Source: Lichenicola cladoniae
GTDB taxonomy: Bacteria > Pseudomonadota > Alphaproteobacteria > Acetobacterales > Acetobacteraceae
DNA length: 64,000 bases
Direction of reading: 5' to 3'
Assembly (NCBI RefSeq): GCF_013201075.1
Contig: NZ_CP053708.1
Coordinates: 2,609,501-2,673,500 of the forward strand
Under the pieces are notes generated by a model. The model was not told the DNA's origin. It saw only the letters and a program-made list of their open reading frames with translations, and did no database searches. Shown one piece after another: positions 35,628 to 45,484 of the stretch (the stretch's first letter is position 1; every line of letters starts with the position of its first letter). The position numbers and the translations under genes are program-made.

Positions 35628-36940
35628 CAGCGCGCGCCGCCGGCGATGCTGTCGGGTTCCGGCAGGGTACGCTCGAAGCGCGGCAGCAGCGGCAGCACCA
35701 CCAGGAAATGGATGAACCAGTAGAGCGCGGCGAGCCGGCTGATTGCCAGCCATAGTCCCTCGGGGCGCTTCAGGCCGGCGATGCCGAGCAGCACGAAGGA
35801 CAGCAGCAACAGCGGCATCAACCAGCGATAGATCGGGCGGTAGCGCGCGCTGCGCACCGGCGAGCGGTCCAGCCAGGGGATCGCGAACAGCACCAGGATG
35901 CTGCCGACCGCCAGCACCAGGCCGCCGAGCTTGGAAGGCACGGCGCGCAGGATCGCGTAGAACGGCGCGAAGTACCATTCCGGCGAGATGTCGGCCGGCG
36001 TGCTGAGCGGATTGGCCTCGACATAGTTGTCGGACAGGGTCAGCCAGCCTGGCAGGAAGAACACCAGGATCGCGAACACCAGCACGAACACGGCGAGGCC
36101 AAGACCGTCCTTCGTGGTGTAGTACGGATGGAACGGGATGGTGTCGCGCGGGCCCTTCACCTCGACGCCGGTCGGGTTGTTGGAGCCTGTGATGTGCAGG
36201 GCCGCCACATGCAGCACCACCACGCCGATCGCGGCGAAGGCCATCACGAAGTGCAGCACATAGATCCGGTGCAGCGAGGCGTCGCCGATGGTCGGGCCGC
36301 CCTGCAGCAGCCCGGCCAGCCAGTGGCCGAGCACGGGGATTGCAGAGGCGGCGTTGGTGGCGACCACCAAGCCCCAGTAGGACATCTGGCCCCAGGGCAG
36401 GATGTAACCGGCGAATGCGGCGGCCATCACCATCGCCAGCAGCGCCATGCCGGTCAGCCAGAGCACCTCGCGCGGGCTCTTGTAGGAGCCGTAGTACAGG
36501 CTGCGCCACGTGTGCACATAGAGCACCGCAAAGAACATCGACACGCCGCCCATGTGGATCGAACGGAGTAGCCAGCCGCTCGGCACCTGGCGGTCGATCG
36601 CCTCGACGCTGGCGAAGGCGAGCGAGGTGCTGGCGGTGTAGTGCAGCGCCAGGAAGATGCCGCTGAGCAACAGCACTGCTAGCGCCACCGTGGTGAAAGC
36701 GCCGAAATTCCACAGATAGTTGAGGTTGCGCGGCATCGGGTAGGCCACGTATTCGCGGCGGAACCCTGAGATCAGCGGCAGTCGGGCATCGAACCAGTGG
36801 GCGATCGGATGCGACGCGGCCGGCAATGCCGAGGTCGGTTCGCGGCCATAGCGGTGCTCGGCGATCTGGTCGTCCGCATCGGCCGGCAGGGCGGCGTCGG
36901 GCTGCGCGCCGGGAGCAGGGTCGTCCGGCCGCTGGGCCAT
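35627..36940 (-). CDS. petB: Cytochrome b of the bc1 complex
   Basis: A 437-residue, eight-helix inner-membrane subunit that oxidises ubiquinol. Heme ligand helices are visible (SMFFAVLYVHTWRSLYYG and LHFVMAFAAIGVVVLHVAALH), as are the ISPEWYFAPFYAILR (PEWY) Qo-site loop and the GYILPWGQMSYWG segment. About 40 acidic, Pro-rich residues precede the first conserved region, longer than usual. The gene normally follows the Rieske gene petA. Here the next gene upstream is hemF on the other strand, and no Rieske gene is present in the window. Confidence 0.95.
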   Translation of the reverse strand: MAQRPDDPAPGAQPDAALPADADDQIAEHRYGREPTSALPAASHPIAHWFDARLPLISGFRREYVAYPMPRNLNYLWNFGAFTTVALAVLLLSGIFLALHYTASTSLAFASVEAIDRQVPSGWLLRSIHMGGVSMFFAVLYVHTWRSLYYGSYKSPREVLWLTGMALLAMVMAAAFAGYILPWGQMSYWGLVVATNAASAIPVLGHWLAGLLQGGPTIGDASLHRIYVLHFVMAFAAIGVVVLHVAALHITGSNNPTGVEVKGPRDTIPFHPYYTTKDGLGLAVFVLVFAILVFFLPGWLTLSDNYVEANPLSTPADISPEWYFAPFYAILRAVPSKLGGLVLAVGSILVLFAIPWLDRSPVRSARYRPIYRWLMPLLLLSFVLLGIAGLKRPEGLWLAISRLAALYWFIHFLVVLPLLPRFERTLPEPDSIAGGAR

Positions 36941-37072
36941 GCAGTATTCCTCTAGGCAAGCTGGCCGGTCGGAGCGCGACCGGCACGGGATGTATTATGG
37001 TTCGCCGGTCTTCACCAGCAAATGGCATGCCTTCGGGTCGAGCATGCCGGCGCGATCCGATATAAGGGCGCG

Positions 37073-38002
37073 ATGACCAGCACGACCGATGATATCCCGT
37101 CCCTGCCCCCGGCCCCTGCCGACACGTCCGGCCGGCCGCCGCACGAGGCGTTGAAATCGGCGGCGCGGGCCTGGTTCGAGGGGCTGCGCGACCGGCTGTG
37201 CGACACGTTCGAGGCGATCGAGCGGGAGCAGGACGGGCCGCTGTCGGACCGGCCGCCCGGCACGTTCGAGCGCAAGCCCTGGAGCCGGCTCGAGGACGGC
37301 GCCGGCGGTGGCGGGGTGATTGGGCTGATGCGCGGCCGGGTGTTCGAGAAGGTCGGCGTCAACGTCTCGACGGTCGAGGGCGAGTTCAGCCCGGAGTTCC
37401 GCAGCCAGATCCCGGGTGCGGAGGAGGATCCGCGCTTCTGGGCGTCCGGGATCAGCCTGGTGGCGCACATGCAGAGCCCGCTGGTGCCGGCCGCGCATTT
37501 CAACACGCGCATGCTGATCACCACCAAGGGCTGGTTCGGCGGCGGCGGCGACATCACGCCGATGCGGCCCGAGGCGCAGAAGTCCCAGGCGGACGCGATC
37601 CGCTTCCACGACGCGTTCCGGGTGGCCTGCGAGAAGCACGACCCGGACTATTACCCGCGCTTCAAGGAGTGGTGCGACCGGTACTTCTTCCTGCCGCATC
37701 GCAACGAGCCGCGCGGACTGGGCGGGATCTTCTATGACCGGTTCTTCAGCGGCGACGCGGACGCGGACTTCGCCTTCACCCGCGATGTCGGCGAGGCGTT
37801 TCTCGGGTCCTACCCGGGAATTGTCCGGGATCGCATGCGGCAGGGCTGGAGCGAGGAGGAACGCGAGCATCAGCTCGTCCGCCGCGGGCGCTACGTCGAG
37901 TTCAACCTGATCCATGATCGCGGGACCCTGTTCGGGCTGAAAACCGGGGGAAACGTTGAGGCAATCCTGATGAGCCTGCCGCCGGAAGTGCGCTGGCCAT
38001 GA
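37073..38002 (+). CDS. hemF: Oxygen-dependent coproporphyrinogen III oxidase
   Basis: A 309-residue aerobic heme-biosynthesis enzyme that converts coproporphyrinogen III to protoporphyrinogen IX. The family is obvious from [31 protein letters not shown], the [14 protein letters not shown] block, and the C-terminal [24 protein letters not shown]. The ATG at 37073 starts just before the conserved part. The start is divergent from the cytochrome bc1 operon with about 130 bp between, pairing heme synthesis with a heme-rich complex. This is the O2-dependent form. Confidence 0.96.
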   Translation: MTSTTDDIPSLPPAPADTSGRPPHEALKSAARAWFEGLRDRLCDTFEAIEREQDGPLSDRPPGTFERKPWSRLEDGAGGGGVIGLMRGRVFEKVGVNVSTVEGEFSPEFRSQIPGAEEDPRFWASGISLVAHMQSPLVPAAHFNTRMLITTKGWFGGGGDITPMRPEAQKSQADAIRFHDAFRVACEKHDPDYYPRFKEWCDRYFFLPHRNEPRGLGGIFYDRFFSGDADADFAFTRDVGEAFLGSYPGIVRDRMRQGWSEEEREHQLVRRGRYVEFNLIHDRGTLFGLKTGGNVEAILMSLPPEVRWP

Positions 38003-38134
38003 CCGGATTGCGCGATTCCGGGGGCGTCGATCCCATCGCACGATCCAGGGACGCCACATTTGGGACATCGTTTGCGGTGATGTATGACGGTCGGATGAAC
38101 TGCAAGGCCAACCGTCGTTGACCAGGGTATCTCG

Positions 38135-39253
38135 GTGACTGTGGACAGCCCGCTTCCGCGTCGGGCACTGCTACTGGGTCTTCCGGCTGCGGCGCTTGCG
38201 GCGACGATCGGGTCGCGGGCGGCACGCGCAACCGGCGGCAGGCAGACCGATCCGGTCCAACTGGCGTCCGCGACGTTGGAACAAGGCCCCTCCACTCTCC
38301 GCGACCCGACGCTCCTGGTTGCCGGCCCTGCCGATGCCGGACCAGGCTTGTGGGCCAAGCTGCTGGCGCCGCGCCTTGGTGCTGCGATGATGACGCAGTC
38401 CGCCCTGTCCGTGTCCGCCACCGGTGGGCGCGACGGCGTGACGGGCGCCAACGCGTTCGAGGCGTTGACCACGCCGGACGGATCCACGGCGATGCTGGTC
38501 CCAGGAGCTGCGGCGATCGCCTGGCTCGCGGGAGACCCGAGGGTGCATTTCGATGCCGGACGCTGGGTGCCGGCGCTGGCCAGCCTGTCGTCGGGCGTGC
38601 TGGTTGCCAAGGTCGATCCGGCCGGGATTCTGGCCGGGCGGCATCTGCGCGTGGCGGCCTCGACCGCGACCGGGCCGGAACTGCCGGCGCTGCTGGGGCT
38701 GTCGATGCTCTCGGCCGAGCCCTCCCCGGTTTTCGGTCTGTCGGAGCCGCAGGATGCGGTGGCGGCGCTGAAGGACGGAAGGGTGGATGCGGTGTTCCTG
38801 ACCGGCCACGACGTGCCGCAGCGGCTCAAGGTGCTGGTGCGTGCGGGCTACGTGCCGCTGTTCTCGCTGGGCGGCAGCGACGACGATATCGAGGTGCGCG
38901 ATCCGGCGGTGCCGAACGTGGCGACGTTCGCCGAGCGGTTCCGGCAGCAGAATGCGCGGTCGCCGAGCGGACCGCTGTTCTCGGCCTGGCGCTCGACGGC
39001 TGCGGCGGCGCGGCTGGATGTGGCGCTGGTGCTGCCGATGCTCTCACCGGCCACGGTGGTCGCGCGGTGGCGGAGTGCCTGCCAGACGGCACTCGGAGAT
39101 GTAGGGCTGGTGAGTGCGGCCAAGACCGCGCAAGTCAATCCGGTGCCGGCTCCCGAGTGTGTGCAGGCGCTGGCGCGGATCGGGGCGGACGAGACGACGC
39201 AGTTGACGCTGCGGCGGTGGCTGGCAGTCAGGAAGGATTGGCGGCCGGCTTGA
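38135..39253 (+). CDS. Exported periplasmic substrate-binding protein (tripartite tricarboxylate/Bug-like)
   Basis: A 372-residue exported protein with a twin-arginine-like leader (PRRALLLGLPAAALAATIG, residues 8-26), suggesting Tat export. The mature part resembles the Bug/TctC binding proteins: an early LAPRLGAAM segment, PDGSTAMLVPGAAAIAW, then a DAVAALKDGRVDAVFLTGHDVPQRLKVLVRAGYVPLFSLG block like the typical G.VD..... AGRLR.LA region. No TctA/TctB-type transporter is adjacent, so it is an orphan. The start is GTG 38135 or the in-frame GTG at 38141; there is only a weak AGGG site. Confidence 0.7.
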   Translation: MTVDSPLPRRALLLGLPAAALAATIGSRAARATGGRQTDPVQLASATLEQGPSTLRDPTLLVAGPADAGPGLWAKLLAPRLGAAMMTQSALSVSATGGRDGVTGANAFEALTTPDGSTAMLVPGAAAIAWLAGDPRVHFDAGRWVPALASLSSGVLVAKVDPAGILAGRHLRVAASTATGPELPALLGLSMLSAEPSPVFGLSEPQDAVAALKDGRVDAVFLTGHDVPQRLKVLVRAGYVPLFSLGGSDDDIEVRDPAVPNVATFAERFRQQNARSPSGPLFSAWRSTAAAARLDVALVLPMLSPATVVARWRSACQTALGDVGLVSAAKTAQVNPVPAPECVQALARIGADETTQLTLRRWLAVRKDWRPA

Positions 39254-39831
39254 GAATCTGGAGGGCCACATGGATAAGGTGTTTCTGCTTAACAGAAGCC
39301 ACTGCTTACCAGTGAAGCCTGAGGCGACATAACCTGAGGTCGAGAACTTCAGATATCACCCGTAGTGGTTAATGTTGTTTCCCACGTAACAGCGCTCGCG
39401 GCTCTTTCAGGCACCTATCCGTCGCTCCTAGGGAATACGCCGCGGGCGTTCTGATTCCCGGCTGGCGTCGCAGGCTCCATCCGTTCCAGCGTGTGAAGCA
39501 GCATCGTCATACGCAGGCGCTGGCGAGACGGCCGGCGTGACGGCTCTTCCCCGGCGTCAGTCTCACCATCGGCCGATTCCGTAAATCCATCGAACCGCGT
39601 AATTCATAAACCGGTGCAGAACCGGATGAATGTTGTGCGCGTTGTCTCGGGCAAAGGCCTGGCTTCGAGGTAATCGAATTAAAGATTAAAGTTAAACCCG
39701 TCTCTACAGGCTTATTGATTGGTAACTTATTACCCTCTCTAAATAAAGATCGACTTGAGCGGCTGTAACGAGATTAATTAGGTATATTGACTGTCTGTAG
39801 ACTTAGCCGTTCTAAACCCGGGGCGAGAAAC
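39254..39831. other. AT-rich intergenic region at the edge of an accessory locus
   Basis: 578 bp without a gene. From about 39660 the sequence turns strikingly AT-rich (TTAAAGATTAAAGTTAAAC, TAACTTATTA, GATTAATTAGG) compared with the GC-rich core. This suggests a foreign insertion edge and a promoter for the sulfotransferase genes. Confidence 0.6.
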
Positions 39832-42765
39832 ATGATATTCATACACTCGAGTTTCCGGACCGGGAGCACCTATATCTGGTCGCACTTACGGAAGCCGCGA
39901 TCCACTCTAGCCTACTACGAAATATTCCATGAATCCCTGCACCAACTTCGACCCGAAAATATCGGCGGCTGGCGCCCAACTCTCTGGGATTCGAGGCACC
40001 CACCGGGATCGCCATATTTTCTCGAATTCCTGCCCTTATTAGAGGCAGGCGGGGGCCTGAACGGGTTTGACCCTTCAATGAGCTATGCGCGGTTCATTCC
40101 AGCAGGAGGCTGTGGTGGCCAAGTCAGCAACGCCGAAGTCACTTATATAGGTCGGCTTATACGGCACGCGGAAGCGCGCGGCCGCATTCCAGTATTGACT
40201 TCGACGCGAAGCCTCGGCCGTGTACGTGGTCTTAAACGCAGCGCGCCAGGTCTTCATGTTCTGCTGTACCGGAACCTATTTCAGCAATGGTGTTCGATCA
40301 GCCAACAGGTGGAGATCGGAAATCCTTACTTTTTCGATCGCCTCCTCGACTGCGTGCGCCTGAGCCGGCACGATCCAATCCTGGATGACCTGCAGAGAGT
40401 ATTCCCGCTCGACGGGGCATCGATCGAGAAGCCCGATACATTTGCCGTTTTTGCTCTACTGCATCTGCATCTTTATGCGCAATCCGCAGGAGCCGCTGAT
40501 CTCGTCATAGATCTCAACCGGCTGGAGAGTAATCCTGCGCATCGCCAGACCGTTGAACGGGCTTTTGCCGGGCAGAACGTCGACGTGGATTTTTCCGACG
40601 TCAAGAACGCCACCACTTACTCGCGTTGCCCGTTGGGCACGGCCCGGGAGCTGCAAGAGCGGCTCAAGGTCGTCGGTGACATGATCCTCGACCACGCTCC
40701 CGATACGGCGGGCCGCGAGTTCGGGGAGACCGTGCTCTCGGACCTGATCGTCGAGTACGATCGCCACGAATTCTATGCGTCGGGTTCGCGGAAAACGTTG
40801 GTCGAATTGCTGGAGCTGAGCCTATCGCGCGATCATCTCCGTCAGCAGATGGCTGTCGTTTCGGCGGAACGTGACGCGCTGCAGCAGCAGGGTGACGAAG
40901 CCAGGCATCTGATTGCGCAGCTTCAAAACGGTCACAACAATACCCTGGCTGAACTCGAGCAGGTCCACCATCAGTTGGGCGTCGCTGTTGCCGCCTGCAC
41001 GATCTCGGCCGCGGAGCGTGAGACAGCGCTTCGCGAAACGGACGCGGTCCGGATCGACCGTGACGCGGCCGTCGCAGCATTTGACCGACTGACGATCGAG
41101 CGTGACCGGTTGCTGGCATGGCAACAGGGTGAGCGCAACGAGTGGAACGTCGCACGGGCTGACTCCGCGTCCCGGATCACCCGGCTTCACGCCCAACTGG
41201 CCGAGCAGGAAGTCGCTGCTCGCGTGATGCAAGATCAGGCCCAGGCTGCTCAGGCAGACCTCCGGGCAGAGCGCGACAGGGCGCTCGCGGGGGCTCGGCT
41301 GGCGTCTCTTGAACGCGACGACCAGCAGACCCTCAACCGGGAACTGTATCAAGCCCGGGCCGAGGCTGTGGCCGATCGGGACCGAGACCGCGCGTGGAGC
41401 GGACAGCTCGCCGCCCGGATCAGCCACTTAGAGCAGGAAATCGATCTGCTCGTTGTCGGGTGGTCGACGGAAAGCCCAGGCCGACCTGTCAGGAAGGAGC
41501 CTGCATGGTTCACGATCATGCAGGCTTTAAGGCAACGACCAACACCGTGGCGCCAGGTGGCCGACCGGGCACGCGACCTGCAGGACTGGCCACGGGCCGC
41601 TCAGGCATACGGGCACTATCTGGAAATGCAGCCCTCGGATCACGCGATCTGGGTCCAGTATGGTCACGCCCTGAAGGAGGCGGGCACTCTCCAATGCGCC
41701 CTGGCCGCATATCGCGAGAGCCAGCTTCTGCAGCCGGTCGACGATGATCGCGACACGCATCTGCTGGATCTGCAGCGGCGGCTCACGCTGGATCCACCGG
41801 GCCGGACCGACCCCGTCGGTTCGATATCCTCGCCGCAGTTGCTGGTGACGACGACGACCGCGGCCTGGGTGTTGGACACCGGAACCGGGCAGGCTTTTTG
41901 CATCCACCAGGGGTGCGGGGTCTATTACGGGATCACCTTCAGCGAGGACACGCTCTTCATCGCCTGCCGCAACGCTGCTGTCGGCGCCGAGCAGGCGACC
42001 CAGGATAATGTCATTCTCTGCTTTGATCGGGATCTCGTGCAGCGCGAGGTATTGACGGCCCCCTGGCCGATCCGCGACGTGCACCAGATATTTTATTATG
42101 ACGGTACACTCTACATCTGCGCCACGTATGACGACGCCGTGCTCGAGTACGATGTCGTGCTCCGAAGCTGGCGGCGATGGCACCCGTTCGGCGAACCGGA
42201 TGGCGCGCCTGACCAGCATCACATCAATTCGATCCTGGTGGATAGAGACGGCATATTGCTCGCCGGCAATGCGCCTGAAGGCTGGGCGGCCTGGTTCGGG
42301 CCCGATCGCGTCTACCTGGAGGAAAACCGCCGTCCGATCGGTTTGGGAACCCACAATGTCTGGCGAGAGCGCGGCAAGATGACGGTCTGCAGCTCCACCG
42401 AAGGAGGAATCCGGTCGGAGGATCATCAACTGAGGATCGTAGAGGAGCGTGGCTGGGTGCGCGGCGTGGCCTCGGTCGGGCGGGAGACCTATGTCGGCGT
42501 CTCGCAAAATCTGGTCCGTGACGCGCGCGAGCAGTCCGATTGTTCGGTCCTGCGGATCGAGGCCGCCGGCGCAGTTTCTGGGTGCTACACATTTACAAAT
42601 TATGGGATGTTACATGATCTACGCGTGCTGGGACGGGCAGACTCGACGCATAATGATATCGAGTTCCAGTTGACGAAGGGCGCGCTTGATCGCGTGGATC
42701 TCGTTTATCCGATTAGTCCCGCCATGATCAGTCTTCGACTAGATCGGGATTCACAGCACATATAA
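39832..42765 (+). CDS. Multidomain sulfotransferase-like protein: PAPS-binding domain, coiled coil, TPR-like segment, beta-propeller
   Basis: A 977-residue protein, apparently cytoplasmic (no signal). Residues 1-315 resemble sulfotransferases: a 5'-phosphosulfate loop FRTGSTYIWSHL near residue 8 and a 3'-phosphate motif LLYRNLFQQWCS (R147, Ser eight residues on). Residues about 325-550 are heptad-rich, highly charged coiled coil. Residues about 578-636 look like two TPR helices pairs (WPRAAQAYGHYLEMQPSDHAIW, then a second). Residues about 670-950 form repeated strand units ending in Asp/Gly turns (LYICATYDDAVLEYD, ILVDRDGILLAGN), like a six-bladed propeller. The ATG at 39832, after GGGGCGAG, is preferred to the TTG at 39787. 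A second sulfotransferase follows 16 bp later. Confidence 0.75.
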   Translation: MIFIHSSFRTGSTYIWSHLRKPRSTLAYYEIFHESLHQLRPENIGGWRPTLWDSRHPPGSPYFLEFLPLLEAGGGLNGFDPSMSYARFIPAGGCGGQVSNAEVTYIGRLIRHAEARGRIPVLTSTRSLGRVRGLKRSAPGLHVLLYRNLFQQWCSISQQVEIGNPYFFDRLLDCVRLSRHDPILDDLQRVFPLDGASIEKPDTFAVFALLHLHLYAQSAGAADLVIDLNRLESNPAHRQTVERAFAGQNVDVDFSDVKNATTYSRCPLGTARELQERLKVVGDMILDHAPDTAGREFGETVLSDLIVEYDRHEFYASGSRKTLVELLELSLSRDHLRQQMAVVSAERDALQQQGDEARHLIAQLQNGHNNTLAELEQVHHQLGVAVAACTISAAERETALRETDAVRIDRDAAVAAFDRLTIERDRLLAWQQGERNEWNVARADSASRITRLHAQLAEQEVAARVMQDQAQAAQADLRAERDRALAGARLASLERDDQQTLNRELYQARAEAVADRDRDRAWSGQLAARISHLEQEIDLLVVGWSTESPGRPVRKEPAWFTIMQALRQRPTPWRQVADRARDLQDWPRAAQAYGHYLEMQPSDHAIWVQYGHALKEAGTLQCALAAYRESQLLQPVDDDRDTHLLDLQRRLTLDPPGRTDPVGSISSPQLLVTTTTAAWVLDTGTGQAFCIHQGCGVYYGITFSEDTLFIACRNAAVGAEQATQDNVILCFDRDLVQREVLTAPWPIRDVHQIFYYDGTLYICATYDDAVLEYDVVLRSWRRWHPFGEPDGAPDQHHINSILVDRDGILLAGNAPEGWAAWFGPDRVYLEENRRPIGLGTHNVWRERGKMTVCSSTEGGIRSEDHQLRIVEERGWVRGVASVGRETYVGVSQNLVRDAREQSDCSVLRIEAAGAVSGCYTFTNYGMLHDLRVLGRADSTHNDIEFQLTKGALDRVDLVYPISPAMISLRLDRDSQHI

Positions 42766-42781
42766 GGCCAAAGAGAGCTCC

Positions 42782-43405
42782 ATGATTATCTCACATAAAT
42801 ATCGTTTCATCTTCCTGAAAACTACCAAGACCGCAGGCACCAGCCTTGAAGTGTTTCTCTCGACGGTCTGCGCAGAGACCGATGTCGTGACACCTTTCGG
42901 AAATCCGTTTCCTCCGCACAGGCCTAGGAATTTCGACGGCTTCTACAACCACATTGCCGGCGATGAGGTTCGGACCAGGGTGGGTGACGATATCTGGAAC
43001 GAGTACTTCAAATTCTGTGTCGTTCGGAATCCCTGGGACAAGGTCATCTCCCATTACAGCATGGTAAAGAACTCACCAAGACACCGGAATAACGGGAACC
43101 CGGATCTGACACTGGACGAGTATCTAGAGCAGGGTCTCTGTAACGTGGACTATTCGATTTACACCGATCAAGTAACAGGTGCTGTCTTGGTTAACCACGT
43201 TGCTCGCTATGAGTCCCTGGAACCGGACCTACAACGAATCATGGGATCATTGGCGGTCCCATTTGACGGTGCCCTACATGTTCGAGCCAAAGGCCATTTT
43301 CGTACTGACAGGAGACATTACAGAGAAATTCTAAATACGCGGCAGGCAGAGCATATCGCGCAAATATATAGCCACGAGATCAAAATGAACGGTTACTCAT
43401 TCTGA
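42782..43405 (+). CDS. Sulfotransferase family protein
   Basis: A 207-residue PAPS-dependent sulfotransferase of the Sulfotransfer_2 type, which would sulfate a carbohydrate. The 5'-phosphosulfate loop is LKTTKTAGTSLE (residues 12-23). The 3'-phosphate motif is VVRNPWDKVISHY near residue 82, with the essential Arg and Ser. It lacks a membrane anchor and is cytoplasmic. It starts 16 bp after the large sulfotransferase-like gene, clearly one transcript. No PAPS-synthesis genes are visible nearby, so the donor must come from elsewhere in the genome. Likely acceptor: a cell-surface glycan or lipid intermediate (inference). Confidence 0.88.
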   Translation: MIISHKYRFIFLKTTKTAGTSLEVFLSTVCAETDVVTPFGNPFPPHRPRNFDGFYNHIAGDEVRTRVGDDIWNEYFKFCVVRNPWDKVISHYSMVKNSPRHRNNGNPDLTLDEYLEQGLCNVDYSIYTDQVTGAVLVNHVARYESLEPDLQRIMGSLAVPFDGALHVRAKGHFRTDRRHYREILNTRQAEHIAQIYSHEIKMNGYSF

Positions 43406-43743
43406 TTTCTGTGCCATGAATGATGGAGCTTGCCCGCAATCTCTACCGGCGAGGGTGATTTTGGCGAGTGGATACGGTCGGTCATAACGTCCAGCCGTCC
43501 GCGCTTGAAGCAGCATAATAGGAGTAAAGGCCTATTTTTTACTCATAACCAAAAACTGTGAGTCTCCGCGCGGCTAGTCTTGATCTTCTATCAGGACCAT
43601 CGTGATCGCATCGCGCCGCTGGGTTATTAACGAGGAGACCTGAACAAACACGCGTGAAGTACTCTCAATGGCGAACCGTTCGGCGCCATCCGACGCGATG
43701 GTGTTCACGAACGGAACTAACAAACGTTCTGGGAAACGCAAAC
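43406..43743. other. Intergenic region, no gene seen
   Basis: 338 bp between the sulfotransferase and esterase genes, relatively AT-rich around 43510-43560. A short open frame runs into the esterase gene but homology begins only at the signal peptide. No clear terminator or promoter boxes identified. Confidence 0.45.
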
Positions 43744-44928
43744 ATGTCTAGACAAATATCGGCTTTCGCTGCTGCCAAGCGGATCGCTGCGGTCAGTGCT
43801 CTCGGTCTGACACTGTCCGCGATTTCCGCCCACGTTCAATCGACTGCACAGCCGCCGGCCCTGCCCTCACCGGCGATCGATTACATCACGACGGTCAATG
43901 GCAGCCAGGTCACCTTTCGGCTCTATGCCCCCAACGCGTCCAAGGTCGGTGTATCCTACGGCAATGTCGGACTGGGTCTTACACCCATAGTCACTCCGAT
44001 GACCAAGAATAGTAAGGGCACCTGGACAGCAACTACCACTCTCTCCCCTAACATGTACGAGTATTTCTTCGATGTGGATGGCTTCCGCTCGATCGATACC
44101 GGCGCCTCGCTGCAGAAACCGCAGCGCCAGGTGTCGAGCAGTCTTCTTCTCGTTCCGGGCTCACTTCTCGATGACAATTACGATATTGCCCACGGACAGA
44201 CCCGGGAGGTGACTTACTACTCCGCTGCCTTGCACAAGGAGCGGCATATGCTGGTCTACACGCCGCCCGGTTACGATGCCTCATCCTCGAGGTATCCGGT
44301 CCTCTATTTCTACCATGGTGGTGGCGACACGATCTGGAGTTGGGCCCGGGAGGGCAGAGGTCCCGAAATTCTCGATAATCTCCTGGCACTCCACCTCGTC
44401 AAGCCGATGATCCTGGTCATGCCGGACACCCAGACGGATGAGCCGCTTCTTGAGGCGGCCAGCAACTCGACCGACGCCATCAGCAAGAACGCGGCGACTG
44501 CCGATGCCGAACTCATCCAGGACATCGTTCCCTACGTCGACGGCAACTTCCACACCATTGCAAACGGCGCCTCACGGGCGATTTCCGGGCTCTCGCTCGG
44601 CGGCATCCAGGCGCTGGTTTCCGGACTTGGTCATCTGGGGACGTTCGACTCCATCATCTCGCTCAGCGGCGGTCCGATGTCCGGCTTCGCCAGTACCGTA
44701 TTGGATAACGGCCTCAAGCAAGCGACTGCAGCGAACAAGACCTTGCGCGAATTCGTGGTCACTGCCGGCGCGTCCGGCGATATCGCCTACCAGAATACGG
44801 TCAATTTTCAGCACGAGTTGACCTCACTCGGCTTCAAGGACAAGTTCTACGCCCCGACGGGTTATGCCCATGAGTTCAATTTCTGGCGGACCGCGTTCAT
44901 CCTCTACACGCCTACCCTGTTTCGCTGA
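43744..44928 (+). CDS. Exported esterase with N-terminal carbohydrate-binding (E-set/CBM48-like) module
   Basis: A 394-residue secreted alpha/beta hydrolase of the esterase D/feruloyl-esterase (CE1) type. Residues 1-33 are a signal peptide cut near AHVQS or STA. Residues about 40-130 form an E-set module (VTFRLYAPNASKVGVSYG, then WTATTTLSPNMYEYFFDVDG), as in many Bacteroides-type xylan esterases. The catalytic domain has VLYFYHGGG, the nucleophile elbow GLSLGG near residue 282 and the histidine in YAHEFNFWR near the end. It would remove acyl groups from a polysaccharide outside the cell. It lies downstream of two sulfotransferase genes, so a shared surface-glycan substrate is plausible. Confidence 0.85.
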   Translation: MSRQISAFAAAKRIAAVSALGLTLSAISAHVQSTAQPPALPSPAIDYITTVNGSQVTFRLYAPNASKVGVSYGNVGLGLTPIVTPMTKNSKGTWTATTTLSPNMYEYFFDVDGFRSIDTGASLQKPQRQVSSSLLLVPGSLLDDNYDIAHGQTREVTYYSAALHKERHMLVYTPPGYDASSSRYPVLYFYHGGGDTIWSWAREGRGPEILDNLLALHLVKPMILVMPDTQTDEPLLEAASNSTDAISKNAATADAELIQDIVPYVDGNFHTIANGASRAISGLSLGGIQALVSGLGHLGTFDSIISLSGGPMSGFASTVLDNGLKQATAANKTLREFVVTAGASGDIAYQNTVNFQHELTSLGFKDKFYAPTGYAHEFNFWRTAFILYTPTLFR

Positions 44929-45167
44929 GATCGGGATCAAGTACAGGTCCTGCTGGGTGGCACGATCGGCTGACGTATCGGCGGCATCTCAGGTGCTGCT
45001 GAACGTGAGCCGATCGGTTCTTGCGAGGCGCGGGTGCGGCCGATCTTGCTGCACGTGCGTCTGATTTTATTGTCCTTGCTCTACCGATAGGATCGCGACG
45101 ACCATTTCGCATACGGAACTTACTGCGGCTCTTCCGGTCATGCCCGACGCGCCTACGTTTATATCGC

Positions 45168-45484
45168 TCACACCACCTCCCCTCGATCCATAGCCTTCAG
45201 GAACCTGGCCGTCTGCGCCCTGAGGGCGGCCACCTTCCCCGGGTCCATCTTCTTCAGCGTCTGTAGCGGCATCGCCATGCGTACGTTGCCGCCGAGGCGG
45301 TCGGCGTGGCGGGCCATGAAGTCCCAGTAGAGGGCGTTGAACGGGCACGCCTGCGGGCCGGTCGACTGTTTCGGGTCGTCGGCGCAGGGGGCGCAGTAGT
45401 CGCTCATGCGGTTGATGTAGGCGCCGGACGCGGCATAGGGCTTGGAGCCCATGATGCCGCCGTCGGCGAACAGCGCCATGCCGC
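45168..45484 (-). pseudogene. Duplicated 3' fragment of the photolyase gene
   Basis: Positions 45172-45484 match 47728-48040 over 313 bp without a gap, with only about nine differences by eye. The fragment encodes the last 104 residues of the photolyase (MALFADGGIMGSKPYAASG to DRGEVV). It includes three of the four Fe-S cysteines but no FAD-binding core. Its reading frame still ends properly (TGA 45168). Upstream it is fused to unrelated sequence, so it cannot make an active enzyme. It is the distal member of a direct duplication that brackets the genes at 45.6-47.6 kb. Confidence 0.88.
45172..45484 (-). repeat. 313-bp direct repeat, left copy
   Basis: Left member of a direct repeat pair (right member 47728-48040), about 97% identical by eye, same orientation. 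Similarity starts four bases inside the stop region and ends abruptly at ATGCCGC on both sides. Confidence 0.9.

Noticed and set aside
38135-39253. Phosphate- or amino-acid-binding protein
   Set aside because: The overall pattern is nearer to tripartite tricarboxylate/Bug binding proteins; no ABC transporter genes are adjacent.
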